A DNA stretch of 6,128 bases from Betaproteobacteria bacterium (GTDB lineage Bacteria; Pseudomonadota; Gammaproteobacteria; Burkholderiales; Usitatibacteraceae). Of this stretch, positions 1-6,128 are shown one piece after another. The position numbers and the translations under genes were made by a program. The stretch covers positions 5,014 through 11,141 of the forward strand of contig PQAI01000295.1 in the NCBI GenBank assembly GCA_003105245.1, in the 5' to 3' direction. The stretch's first letter is position 1; every line of letters begins with the position of its first letter. The notes below the pieces were generated by a model, which was not told where the DNA came from, ran no database searches, and worked only from the letters and a program-made list of their open reading frames with translations.

Positions 1-723
1 CGCCTCGTCTACAAGTGCACGAAGCCCATCACCACCAACGACGACCTCGCGTCGTGGTGGCGCTCGGCGAAGATAGGGCTGCAGTGGCTGCTCTTCCGCG
101 AGGGCCCGCTCGCCATCGGCATCAACCAGGGGGGCCTCTTCACCCGCGTGCTGCCCGGCTCGGCGCGGCCCGACATCCAGTTCCACATCGCGACGCTCTC
201 GGCGGACCTCGCGGGCGCGAAGCCGCACCCGTTCTCCGGCTTCACGCTGAGCGTGTGCCAGCTGCGCCCGGGTTCGCGCGGGACCGTGCGAATCAAGTCG
301 GCGGATCCCTTCCAGCCGCCGGCCATGGTGCCCAACTACCTCTCGGCCGAGGAAGACCGCCTGTGCGCCGTGGAGGCCGTCAAGTACGCGCGCCGCCTCG
401 CGGCCACCCCGGCCGTGGCCCCGTACGTGCGCGAGGAATACAAGCCGGGGCCGGGTGTCGGGAGCGACGCCGAGATCCTCGACTGGTGCCGCGGCAACGG
501 CGCGACCATCTTCCACCCCTCCGGAACCTGCCGGATGGGCAGCGACGCGATGGCGGTGGTAGATTCGAGGTTGCGCGCCATCGGCGTGGCAGGCCTTCGC
601 GTCGTCGACTGTTCCGTCATGCCCACCCTCGTTTCCGGCAATACCAACGCGCCCGTGGCGATGATCGCCGAACGGGCGAGCGACCTCATCCTGGCCGACG
701 CCGCCGCCGGCCGCCCCGCCTGA
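1..723 (+). CDS. GMC-family FAD-dependent oxidoreductase, C-terminal part (5' end outside the window)
   Basis: Frame 1 is open from the first base to the TGA at 721-723, giving 240 residues of the C-terminal region; family members are usually about 530-560 residues, so more than half is missing. The sequence shows the GMC C-terminal signature: His in FHPSGTCRMG (His codon 514-516), then GVAGLRVVDCSVMPT, then SGNTNAP (about 634-654) and MIAERASDLI. In this family the first His and the later His/Asn position form the catalytic pair next to the flavin; here the second position lies in an Asn-Thr-Asn stretch, as in choline dehydrogenase and alkyl-alcohol dehydrogenase relatives. The enzyme would oxidise an alcohol and pass electrons to a quinone or other acceptor. 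The substrate cannot be told from this half; choline, aliphatic alcohols or polyethylene glycol are all possible. The CBS-BON gene follows 21 bp later and may be co-transcribed. An internal ATG at 148 is not the true start, because family sequence continues upstream of it (RLVYKCTKPITTNDDL). Confidence 0.9.
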   Translation, partial: RLVYKCTKPITTNDDLASWWRSAKIGLQWLLFREGPLAIGINQGGLFTRVLPGSARPDIQFHIATLSADLAGAKPHPFSGFTLSVCQLRPGSRGTVRIKSADPFQPPAMVPNYLSAEEDRLCAVEAVKYARRLAATPAVAPYVREEYKPGPGVGSDAEILDWCRGNGATIFHPSGTCRMGSDAMAVVDSRLRAIGVAGLRVVDCSVMPTLVSGNTNAPVAMIAERASDLILADAAAGRPA

Positions 724-731
724 CCCCTTCC

Positions 732-736
732 GGAGG
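732..736 (+). promoter_or_regulatory. Ribosome binding site of the CBS-BON gene
   Basis: GGAGG lies 8 nt before the ATG at 745, within the 21-bp gap after the GMC oxidoreductase stop. It is a strong Shine-Dalgarno match and fixes the start of the downstream gene. Confidence 0.8.
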
Positions 737-744
737 ATCCCGCC

Positions 745-1434
745 ATGCAAGCCAAGGACGTGATGACCAGCCCCGTCGTCACCGTGAGCCCCGAAGCGAC
801 CGTCACCGACGTGGCCCGGCTCCTGCTCGAGCGCCACATCAGCGCCGCGCCCGTGGTGGACGGCGAGGGACACCTGCTGGGAATCGTGAGCGAGGGCGAC
901 CTCATGCGCCGCCCGGAGGCGGGCACCGAACGCCACGCCTCGTGGTGGCTCTCGCTCATCTCCGACGCCCAGAACGAGGCGCGCGAGTACCTCAAGTCCC
1001 ACGGCCTGCACGCCAGGGACGTGATGACGCGCCACGTGCTCTCCGTGGACGAGGAGGCATCGCTGCAGGACATCGCCACCCTCCTCGAGAAGGAGCGCAT
1101 CAAGCGCGTGCCGGTGGTGCGCCAGGGCAAGGTGGTCGGGATCGTGAGCCGCGCGAACCTCCTGCAGGCGCTGGTGGCGCAGGCGCGCCCCGTGACCCCT
1201 CCGGCCGACGACCGCGCGCTGCGGCAGGCCGTCCTGGACGCCATCCGGTCCACGGGCGCGCGCACCCTCTACGTGAACGTGGTCGTCTCCGACGGCGTGG
1301 TGCACCTCTGGGGCCTGGCCCATTCCGCGGAGGAGAAGGACGCGATGTGCGTGGCCGCGGAGTCCGTCACCGGCACCCGCCAGCTGTGCGAGCGGATCAA
1401 CCTGATCCCCCGGGGCGCGACGTCGACGACCTGA
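745..1434 (+). CDS. CBS-pair and BON domain protein
   Basis: A protein of 229 residues with no signal peptide or membrane segment, so probably cytoplasmic. CBS domain 1 covers about residues 5-55 (DVMTSPVVTVSPEATV ... GIVSEGDLM) and CBS domain 2 about 91-143 (DVMTRHVLSVDEEASL ... GIVSRANLL). They are joined by a linker with the Trp-Trp pair at 67-68 that is common in this family. A BON domain follows at about 156-222 (LRQAVLDAI ... VNVVVSDGVVHLWG ... ERINLIP). CBS pairs usually bind adenine nucleotides and sense energy state; BON domains are linked to phospholipid or membrane interaction and stress proteins. The fusion is widespread in proteobacteria, but its precise job is not established. 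A GGAGG 8 nt upstream supports the ATG. The gene sits 21 bp behind the GMC oxidoreductase and 108 bp before napD, so it probably belongs to the upstream transcription unit. A direct role in nitrate respiration is not shown. Confidence 0.9.
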   Translation: MQAKDVMTSPVVTVSPEATVTDVARLLLERHISAAPVVDGEGHLLGIVSEGDLMRRPEAGTERHASWWLSLISDAQNEAREYLKSHGLHARDVMTRHVLSVDEEASLQDIATLLEKERIKRVPVVRQGKVVGIVSRANLLQALVAQARPVTPPADDRALRQAVLDAIRSTGARTLYVNVVVSDGVVHLWGLAHSAEEKDAMCVAAESVTGTRQLCERINLIPRGATSTT

Positions 1435-1470
1435 GGCCCGCCGGGCCATAGCCCAAAAGGGGCATATTTT
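1435..1470 (+). terminator. Possible weak terminator hairpins after the CBS-BON gene
   Basis: Directly after the TGA lies GGCCC-GCC-GGGCC (1435-1447; 5-bp stem, 3-nt loop). A second short hairpin, GCCC-AAAAG-GGGC (1451-1463; 4-bp stem), runs into ATATTTT (1464-1470). The T tract is interrupted and the stems are short, so this is at best a weak intrinsic terminator separating the upstream genes from nap. Confidence 0.3.
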
Positions 1471-1479
1471 CATCAGGTT

Positions 1480-1493
1480 TTGACCGGGGTCAA
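1480..1493 (+). promoter_or_regulatory. FNR/ANR/Dnr-type operator upstream of napD
   Basis: TTGAC-CGGG-GTCAA has two perfectly inverted 5-base arms around a 4-base spacer, matching the FNR/CRP-family layout TTGAT-N4-ATCAA; GTCAA-type arms are common in ANR and Dnr sites. It lies in the only sizeable intergenic gap, centred at 1486.5, about 56 bp before the napD start. Periplasmic nitrate reductase operons are often activated by FNR-type regulators, so the position makes biological sense. The sequence alone cannot tell an oxygen-sensing FNR/ANR from an NO-sensing Dnr/Nnr. Confidence 0.7.
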
Positions 1494-1515
1494 CCGGCGC
1501 CACCCGGGCCGGGAC

Positions 1516-1521
1516 TCCAAT
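1516..1521 (+). promoter_or_regulatory. Candidate -10 element of the nap promoter
   Basis: TCCAAT matches TATAAT at 4 of 6 positions. If used, transcription would start near 1528, which places the centre of the FNR-type box at about -41.5, the classical class II activation geometry. It would also give a leader of only about 15 nt before the napD ATG. The element is weak on its own; its spacing from the box is the main support. Confidence 0.35.
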
Positions 1522-1542
1522 GGGGGCCTGTCCGTCCCGCGG

Positions 1543-1815
1543 ATGGCGACCGCCGCGCGCGCCCCCTTGAACCTTTCCGGCATCCTCGTCGTCGTCCCGC
1601 CCGAGCGCATCCAGGAATGCGCCGCCGACCTCTCCACGCTGCCCGGCGTCGAGGTCCACCACACCGATCCCGCCACCGGCCGCCTCATCGTCGTGCAGGA
1701 AGCCGACGACGTCGCCGCCGAGATGGCGGGGCTCACCGCCATCAAGGCGCGCCCGCACGTGCGCATGGCCGAGATGGTCTACCACTACTTCGCCACCGAG
1801 GGAGAAGAACCATGA
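1543..1815 (+). CDS. napD: NapD, cytoplasmic chaperone for NapA maturation
   Basis: NapD binds the twin-arginine signal peptide of NapA in the cytoplasm, holding back export until the Mo-bisMGD cofactor and FeS cluster are in place. The predicted protein has 90 residues, close to the usual 85-95, and shows the family pattern: [15 protein letters not shown] (residues 9-22), [19 protein letters not shown] (33-51), and an ending in MAEMVYHY (75-82) followed by an acidic tail. The ATG at 1543 is preferred. The frame could be extended to a TTG at 1480, but that codon sits inside the FNR-type box and the extra 21 residues are not family-like. No good Shine-Dalgarno precedes 1543, so the start is less certain than the identity. 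The stop overlaps the napA start (ATGA at 1812-1815), which implies translational coupling and matches the one-to-one partnership. Confidence 0.88.
   Translation: MATAARAPLNLSGILVVVPPERIQECAADLSTLPGVEVHHTDPATGRLIVVQEADDVAAEMAGLTAIKARPHVRMAEMVYHYFATEGEEP
1798..1804 (+). promoter_or_regulatory. Ribosome binding site of napA
   Basis: GAGGGAG lies 7 nt before the napA ATG, inside the last codons of napD. It supports start 1812 over longer readings of the same frame, which run back to 1617 through arginine-rich shadow sequence. Confidence 0.7.
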
Positions 1816-4556
1816 CGAGCCTTACCCGCCGAGCGTTCCTCAAGTCGAGCGTCGCCGCCTCCGCCGCCGCGACGGTGGGCCTGCCCGTGAGCCAGGCCGT
1901 GCTCGCCCAGGCGAAGGCCGCCGAGTCCGGCTGGGCCTGGGACAAGGCCGTCTGCCGCTTCTGCGGCACGGGCTGCGGCATCCAGGTCGCCACGAAGGAC
2001 GGCAAGGTCGTGGCCACCAAGGGCGACCCGGACGCCCCGGTGAACCGCGGGCTCAACTGCATCAAGGGCTACTTCAACGGCAAGATCCTCTACGGCGCCG
2101 ACCGGCTCACGCAGCCGCTCATGCGCATGAAGGACGGCAAGTTCGACAAGAAGGGCCCGTTCGTGCCGGTGAGCTGGCAGGTGGCCATGGACGAGATGGA
2201 GCGCCAGTTCCGCAAGGCATACGGCGAGAAGGGCCCCTCGGGCGTGGCGATCATCGGCTCGGGCCAGTACACGATCCAGGAGGGCTACGTCGCCGCCAAG
2301 CTCATGAAGGCGGGCTTCCGCTCCAACAACATCGACCCGAACGCCCGCCACTGCATGGCGAGCGCGGTGGCGGCCTTCATGCAGACCTTCGGCATCGACG
2401 AGCCGGCCAACGTGTACGACGACATCGAGCTCGCGGACACGATGGTGCTGTGGGGCGCCAACATGGCGGAGGCGCACCCCATCCTGTGGTCGCGCATCAC
2501 CGACCGCAAGCTCGCGGCGAAGGCGACGAAGGTGGTGAACCTCACCACCTACCGCAACATGAGCTCCGACATCGCGGACCTCGAGATCGTGATGGCGCCC
2601 TCATCCGACCTCGCGATCCAGAACTACATCGCCCGCGAGCTCGTCGCGAGGAACGCCGTCAACTGGGACTTCGTGAAGAAGCACTGCGTCTTCTCCACGG
2701 GCCCCTACGACATCGGCTACGGCATGCGGCCCACCTCGAAGTTCGCCTTCGATGCCGAGAAGGACATCCAGGCGAAGGAGCTCGAGGTCACGCTCTCGAA
2801 GGCCGAGGCGATCGCCCAGCGCCGCCAGCCGGGCGAGAAGGTCGAGCAGAAGAGCCGCACCAGCGCCGGCCGGCACTGGCTCATCCCGTTCGAGGAGTTC
2901 AAGCGCGGCCTGGAGCCCTACACGCTCGACTTCGTGGCCGAGCTCGCCAAGGGCGATCCCGACGAGCCGATGGAGGCGTTCAAGGCGAAGCTCGTGCAGC
3001 TCGCGGACCTGTACGCGGACGCGAAGAGGAACACCCTCTCCTTCTGGACGATGGGCTTCAACCAGCACCAGCGCGGAGTCTGGGTGAACGAGCAGAACTA
3101 CATGATCCACCTGCTCCTGGGCAAGCACGGCACGCCGGGCAACGGCGCGTTCTCGCTCACCGGCCAGCCCTCTGCTTGTGGAACGGCCCGCGAGGTCGGC
3201 ACTTTCGCGCATCGCCTTCCCGCCGACATGGTCGTGGACAATCCGGCGCACCGGGCGCTGACCGAGAAGACGTGGAAGCTCCCGGCGAAGACGCTCAACC
3301 CGAAGGTGGGCAGCGACATCATGGGGATCCTGCGCGACCTCGAGGACGGGAGCGTCAAGTTCCTCTGGGTGCAGGTGACCAACCCCTTCCAGTCGTCTCC
3401 CAACGCCAACCACTGGCTCAAGGCCGCGCGCGAGATGGACAACTTCATCGTCGTGGCCGACTGCTACCCGACCCTTTCGGGCAAGGTCGCGGACCTGGTG
3501 CTGCCCGCGGCGATGATCTTCGAGAAGTGGGGCGCCTACGGCAACGCCGAGCGGCGCACGCAGATGTGGCGCCAGCAGGTGGAAGCTCCCGGCGAGGCGC
3601 GCACCGACGTCTGGATGATGCTCGAGTTCGCCAAGCGCTTCAAAGTGGGCGAGGTCTGGGGCGCGAAGCCCCTGCCCGGCCTCAAGGCCGAGGGCTTCGA
3701 GGACGGCAAGCTCCCCGACGTGGTCGAGGGCGCGAAGGCGATGGGCTACAAGCCCGAGCAGACGCTCTACGAGGCGCTTTTCGCCACTCCGGAGAACAGG
3801 AAGTTCGCGTGGCCCGACCCGGTCGCGAAGGGCAAGGCCAACGCGACCGTGAAGGCCCTTGGCGAGAACTGGTTCGTCGAGAAGGCGCTCTTCGAGGAGT
3901 ACGCCCAGTTCGGCCGCGGCCACCACCACGACCTCGCGGAGTTCGACACCTACTTCCGCGACGACGTGCGCGGGCTTCGCTGGCCCGTCGTGGGCGGCAA
4001 GGAGACGAAGTACCGCTTCGTCGAGGGCCACGACCCGTACGTGAAGGCGGGCGCGGGGTTCGATTTCTACGGGGGCGCGTTCAAGGCGCTCCCGACGGGC
4101 AACCTGGACGCCGTCACGGAGGCCAAGCCGACCCCGATCCCGGGCAAGGCCAAGATCTTCTTCCGCCCGTACGCCGCGCCGGTGGAGCAGCCGGACAAGG
4201 CCTTCGACCTGTGGCTGTGCACCGGCCGCATCCTCGAGCACTGGCACACCGGCTCCATGACCCGCCGCGTGCAGGAGCTCAACCGCGCCGCGCCCTCCGC
4301 CGTGCTCTACATGCACCCGAAGGACGCGGACTCGCGCGGCATCAAGAGGAACGACGCCGTCTGGGTGGAATCGCGCCGCGGCAAGCTCAAGCTGGTGGTG
4401 GACACGAAGGGCCGCAACGCCATGCCGCGCGGCTCGGTGTTCGCGGCCTTCTTCGACGAGTCGCTCCTCGTCAACAAGCTGGTGCTGGACGCCGTGGATC
4501 CGATCTCGCGCGAGACCGACTTCAAGAAGTGCGCGGTCAAGGTCTACAAGGCCTGA
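1812..4556 (+). CDS. napA: Periplasmic nitrate reductase catalytic subunit NapA (enlarged form)
   Basis: NapA reduces nitrate to nitrite in the periplasm using a Mo-bisMGD cofactor and one [4Fe-4S] cluster. The 914-residue precursor starts with a Tat signal (TRRAFLK, residues 5-11, then an Ala-rich stretch; cleavage probably near VLAQA, about residues 30-34). The FeS cluster ligands are Cys48, 51, 55 and 83 (CRFCGTGC ... NCIKG), with the conserved electron-transfer Lys85. Cys181 in [10 protein letters not shown] is the expected Mo ligand, marking it as Nap-type. Other family blocks are [14 protein letters not shown] (411-424), [18 protein letters not shown] (448-465), [17 protein letters not shown] (574-590), the near-C-terminal [13 protein letters not shown] (808-820), and [10 protein letters not shown] at the end. 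E. coli NapA has 828 residues; the extra length falls mainly at about 311-355, 617-650 and 755-780. The Nas, formate dehydrogenase and NarG families are ruled out by these motifs and by the napD/G/H neighbours. Start: ATG overlapping the napD stop, with a good RBS. Confidence 0.97.
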   Translation: MTSLTRRAFLKSSVAASAAATVGLPVSQAVLAQAKAAESGWAWDKAVCRFCGTGCGIQVATKDGKVVATKGDPDAPVNRGLNCIKGYFNGKILYGADRLTQPLMRMKDGKFDKKGPFVPVSWQVAMDEMERQFRKAYGEKGPSGVAIIGSGQYTIQEGYVAAKLMKAGFRSNNIDPNARHCMASAVAAFMQTFGIDEPANVYDDIELADTMVLWGANMAEAHPILWSRITDRKLAAKATKVVNLTTYRNMSSDIADLEIVMAPSSDLAIQNYIARELVARNAVNWDFVKKHCVFSTGPYDIGYGMRPTSKFAFDAEKDIQAKELEVTLSKAEAIAQRRQPGEKVEQKSRTSAGRHWLIPFEEFKRGLEPYTLDFVAELAKGDPDEPMEAFKAKLVQLADLYADAKRNTLSFWTMGFNQHQRGVWVNEQNYMIHLLLGKHGTPGNGAFSLTGQPSACGTAREVGTFAHRLPADMVVDNPAHRALTEKTWKLPAKTLNPKVGSDIMGILRDLEDGSVKFLWVQVTNPFQSSPNANHWLKAAREMDNFIVVADCYPTLSGKVADLVLPAAMIFEKWGAYGNAERRTQMWRQQVEAPGEARTDVWMMLEFAKRFKVGEVWGAKPLPGLKAEGFEDGKLPDVVEGAKAMGYKPEQTLYEALFATPENRKFAWPDPVAKGKANATVKALGENWFVEKALFEEYAQFGRGHHHDLAEFDTYFRDDVRGLRWPVVGGKETKYRFVEGHDPYVKAGAGFDFYGGAFKALPTGNLDAVTEAKPTPIPGKAKIFFRPYAAPVEQPDKAFDLWLCTGRILEHWHTGSMTRRVQELNRAAPSAVLYMHPKDADSRGIKRNDAVWVESRRGKLKLVVDTKGRNAMPRGSVFAAFFDESLLVNKLVLDAVDPISRETDFKKCAVKVYKA

Positions 4557-4584
4557 GGGGACGGGCAGCGCCGGGTGAAGTGAC

Positions 4585-5343
4585 ATGGGCGGGCCGTCCG
4601 ATCGTCGGCAGTTCCTCGCGCACGCCGTGCAGGGGGTGGCCGCGGCCGCCTGCGGCGGCGTGGCCTGGAACGCGCTCCTCGTGCAGCAGGCGCACGCGGT
4701 GCCGTTCGCGATCCGCCCGCCGGGGGCGCAGCCCGAGCGCGACTTCAACGCCACCTGCGTGAAGTGCGGCGCGTGCGTCGTGGCCTGCCCCTACGGCATC
4801 CTCAGGCTCGCCACGGCCGCCACCGGCATCCCGCTCGGCACGCCGCACTTCGTCCCGCGCGAGGAGCCCTGCCGGCTGTGTCCCGACATTCCCTGCGCGA
4901 AGGCCTGCCCCACCGGCTCGCTCGACCGGGTGATGACGGACGTCAACGCCTCGCGCATGGGGCTCGCGGTCATCGACGCCGAGAACTGCCTCTCCTGGAA
5001 CGGCCTGCGCTGCGAGGTGTGCTACCGCGTGTGCCCGGTGAAGGGAAAGGCGATCACCGTCGACCCGCACCCGAGGAAGCTCTCGAAGCACGCGGTGTTC
5101 GTGCCGGTGATCCACTCGGACGCATGCACCGGCTGCGGGCTGTGCGAGAAGGCCTGCCCCACCCAGGTGGCCGCGATCCGCATCGTGCAGCCCGCGCTCG
5201 TGCAGGGAAGGATCGGCGAGCACTTCCGGATGCAGTGGCGGCCGGAGGCGGTGCCCGAGGCTGCGGCGCCGGCGCCCGCGAAGCCTGCCGCGCCCGCGAA
5301 GGCGCCCGGGGTCGACTACCTCAACCAGGAGGTGAACCCGTGA
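4585..5343 (+). CDS. napG: NapG, periplasmic ferredoxin-type quinol dehydrogenase subunit
   Basis: NapG is a Tat-exported iron-sulfur protein that works with membrane-bound NapH to carry electrons from quinol towards NapA, normally via NapB. The 252-residue product has a Tat-type N-terminus (DRRQFL, residues 6-11, then an Ala/Gly-rich stretch ending in QAHA at about 35-38). It has four four-Cys clusters: Cys58/61/64/68, Cys96/99/104/108, Cys135/143/146/150 and Cys181/184/187/191. The third, with its wide CLSWNGLRCEVC spacing, is typical of NapG. E. coli NapG has 231 residues; here an Ala/Pro/Lys-rich tail (about 223-242) is added before a final VDYLNQEVNP. The gene begins 28 bp after napA with a weak SD-like GTGAAGTGA just upstream, and its stop overlaps the napH start. 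MauM is a close relative, but the nap context settles the call. Confidence 0.95.
   Translation: MGGPSDRRQFLAHAVQGVAAAACGGVAWNALLVQQAHAVPFAIRPPGAQPERDFNATCVKCGACVVACPYGILRLATAATGIPLGTPHFVPREEPCRLCPDIPCAKACPTGSLDRVMTDVNASRMGLAVIDAENCLSWNGLRCEVCYRVCPVKGKAITVDPHPRKLSKHAVFVPVIHSDACTGCGLCEKACPTQVAAIRIVQPALVQGRIGEHFRMQWRPEAVPEAAAPAPAKPAAPAKAPGVDYLNQEVNP
5327..5332 (+). promoter_or_regulatory. Ribosome binding site of napH
   Basis: AGGAGG (extended AGGAGGTGA) ends 7 nt before the GTG at 5340, inside the end of napG. It is the strongest Shine-Dalgarno in the window and decides for the GTG start of napH. Confidence 0.85.
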
Positions 5344-6128
5344 GCGCCCAGGCCGGCGCGCCCCGCGCCATCCGGCACTTCGAGATGCCCTCCAGCCTCG
5401 CGGGGAAGCTGCGCGTCCACCGCTTCGCCATCGCGCGGCGCCTCGTGCAGGCCACGGTGCTGCTCCTCTTCTTCGGGACGGCGCACTGGGGATGGAAGGC
5501 GCTCGGGCAGCCGCTCCTCGCGGGGAACCTCTCGGCCGCGAAGCTCGCCGGCGCAATCCCGCTCGCGGATCCCCTCGCGCTCCTGCAGGTCCTCGCCACG
5601 CGGCATCCGGTCGCCGGCGAGGCGCTCCTGGGTGCCGGCATCGTGCTCGGCGCCTACTTCCTGCTGGGCGGGCGCGTGTTCTGCTCCTGGGTCTGTCCCA
5701 TGAACGTCGTCACCGACGCGGCCCGGCGCGTGCGCACGCGGCTCGCCGTGCGCGACGTCTTCGCCATCCCGCCCGGCGTGCGCTACGCGGTGCTCGCCCT
5801 CGCGCTCGTCCTGTCCGCGCTGGCCGGCGTGGCGGCCTTCGAGTGGATCAGCCCCATCGCGATGATGCACCGCGAGATCGTCTACGGCGCGGGCCTCGGC
5901 CTCACTTCCGTCCTGGGCGTGTTCCTCTTCGACGCCTTCGTGCTGAAGCACGGATGGTGCGGGCATCTTTGCCCGCTGGGGGCGTTCTGGTCGCTCGTCG
6001 GCCGCGGCGCGCAGGTGCGCGTGGCCTTCGACGACGCCTCCTGCACGCGCTGCGGCGACTGCCTCAAGGCCTGCCCCGAGCCGCGCGTCCTCAATTTCAA
6101 CGAGGCCGCCCGCCACGGCTTCGTGAAG
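5340..6128 (+). CDS. napH: NapH, membrane quinol dehydrogenase subunit (3' end outside the window)
   Basis: NapH is the integral membrane partner of NapG; it oxidises quinol (menaquinol or ubiquinol) and passes electrons to NapG. The frame runs 263 codons from GTG at 5340 to the window edge without a stop; E. coli NapH has 287 residues, so only a short C-terminal part is missing. About four hydrophobic segments are visible: residues 35-50, 92-110, 149-170 and 180-202. The two NapH Cys motifs are present, FCSWVCPMN (Cys115, Cys119) and HGWCGHLCPLG (Cys207, Cys211), then the first [4Fe-4S] ferredoxin motif (Cys235/238/241/245, followed by Pro). The second ferredoxin motif should lie just past the edge. 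The start overlaps the napG stop as GTGA, behind a strong AGGAGG, indicating tight coupling of the two subunits. NosR, RdxA/CcoG and MauN share this fold, but length, motifs and context favour NapH. Confidence 0.94.
   Translation, partial: MSAQAGAPRAIRHFEMPSSLAGKLRVHRFAIARRLVQATVLLLFFGTAHWGWKALGQPLLAGNLSAAKLAGAIPLADPLALLQVLATRHPVAGEALLGAGIVLGAYFLLGGRVFCSWVCPMNVVTDAARRVRTRLAVRDVFAIPPGVRYAVLALALVLSALAGVAAFEWISPIAMMHREIVYGAGLGLTSVLGVFLFDAFVLKHGWCGHLCPLGAFWSLVGRGAQVRVAFDDASCTRCGDCLKACPEPRVLNFNEAARHGFVK

Noticed and set aside
15..1451. A 478-codon plus-strand frame spanning the GMC oxidoreductase and CBS-BON genes
   Set aside because: Its translation is Arg/Pro/Gly/His-rich noise in another frame, while both underlying genes show clear domain motifs in frame 1.
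1480..1542. A longer napD starting at TTG 1480
   Set aside because: The TTG is part of the FNR-type box, there is no RBS before it, and the extra 21 residues do not fit NapD, whose usual length is met by starting at 1543.
2601..4754. A 717-codon open frame on the minus strand, opposite napA
   Set aside because: It is an antisense shadow caused by high GC and strong third-position bias. Its translation is rich in Arg, Leu, Val and His with no recognisable domain, while the plus strand holds an unmistakable napA.
2450..4762. A 770-codon plus-strand frame overlapping napA
   Set aside because: It is a +2 shadow of napA with Arg/Gly/Pro/Ala-rich low-complexity translation. It has no RBS and no family resemblance.
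4537..5556. A minus-strand frame opposite napG and the start of napH
   Set aside because: It is a shadow frame. The sense strand carries four ferredoxin-type Cys clusters and NapH motifs.
1..6128. Possible mobile element, CRISPR array, tRNA/rRNA or undescribed defence-type system
   Set aside because: I saw no transposase, terminal inverted repeats, regularly spaced repeats or RNA gene signatures. Composition is even throughout, and every sizeable frame belongs to a known family.
5340..6128. Reading the last gene as NosR, CcoG/RdxA or MauN
   Set aside because: These share the Cys-rich membrane fold, but the position right after napA-napG, the short N-terminus without a large periplasmic domain, and the FCSWVCPMN and HGWCGHLCPLG motifs favour NapH.

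Overview
This is a GC-rich stretch from a proteobacterium. The base composition, gene style and periplasmic nitrate reductase operon fit a betaproteobacterium best, but that placement is an inference and no marker gene fixes the genus. All genes lie on the + strand and are packed tightly; the only real non-coding gap is about 108 bp, at 1435-1542.

Layout: (1) 1-723 is the 3' third or so of a GMC-family FAD-dependent oxidoreductase, cut by the left edge. (2) 745-1434 is a small soluble protein with two CBS domains followed by a BON domain. (3) 1435-1542 is an AT-richer intergenic island. It carries weak hairpins behind the CBS-BON gene and a perfect-arm FNR/Dnr-type box, TTGAC-CGGG-GTCAA, with a plausible -10 at class II spacing. 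(4) 1543-6128 is a periplasmic nitrate reductase operon in the order napD-napA-napG-napH, with napH cut by the right edge.

How the genes work together: NapD is the cytoplasmic chaperone that binds the Tat signal of NapA. NapA is the catalytic Mo-bisMGD/[4Fe-4S] subunit and is exported folded by Tat. NapH (membrane, with cytoplasmic-type FeS motifs) and NapG (periplasmic, four [4Fe-4S] motifs) form a quinol-oxidising branch that feeds electrons towards NapA, usually through the dihaem cytochrome NapB. NapB would be expected just past the right edge and is not seen. No napC, napE or napF is present in the window. napD/napA and napG/napH overlap by a few bases, so translational coupling is likely. 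The FNR-type box suggests induction at low oxygen (FNR/ANR) or by nitric oxide (Dnr).

I looked for something undescribed and did not find a convincing new system. This is a recognisable nap locus. Its points of interest are an enlarged NapA, an Ala/Pro-rich C-terminal tail on NapG, a well-placed FNR-type site with a very short predicted leader, and a CBS-BON gene directly upstream.
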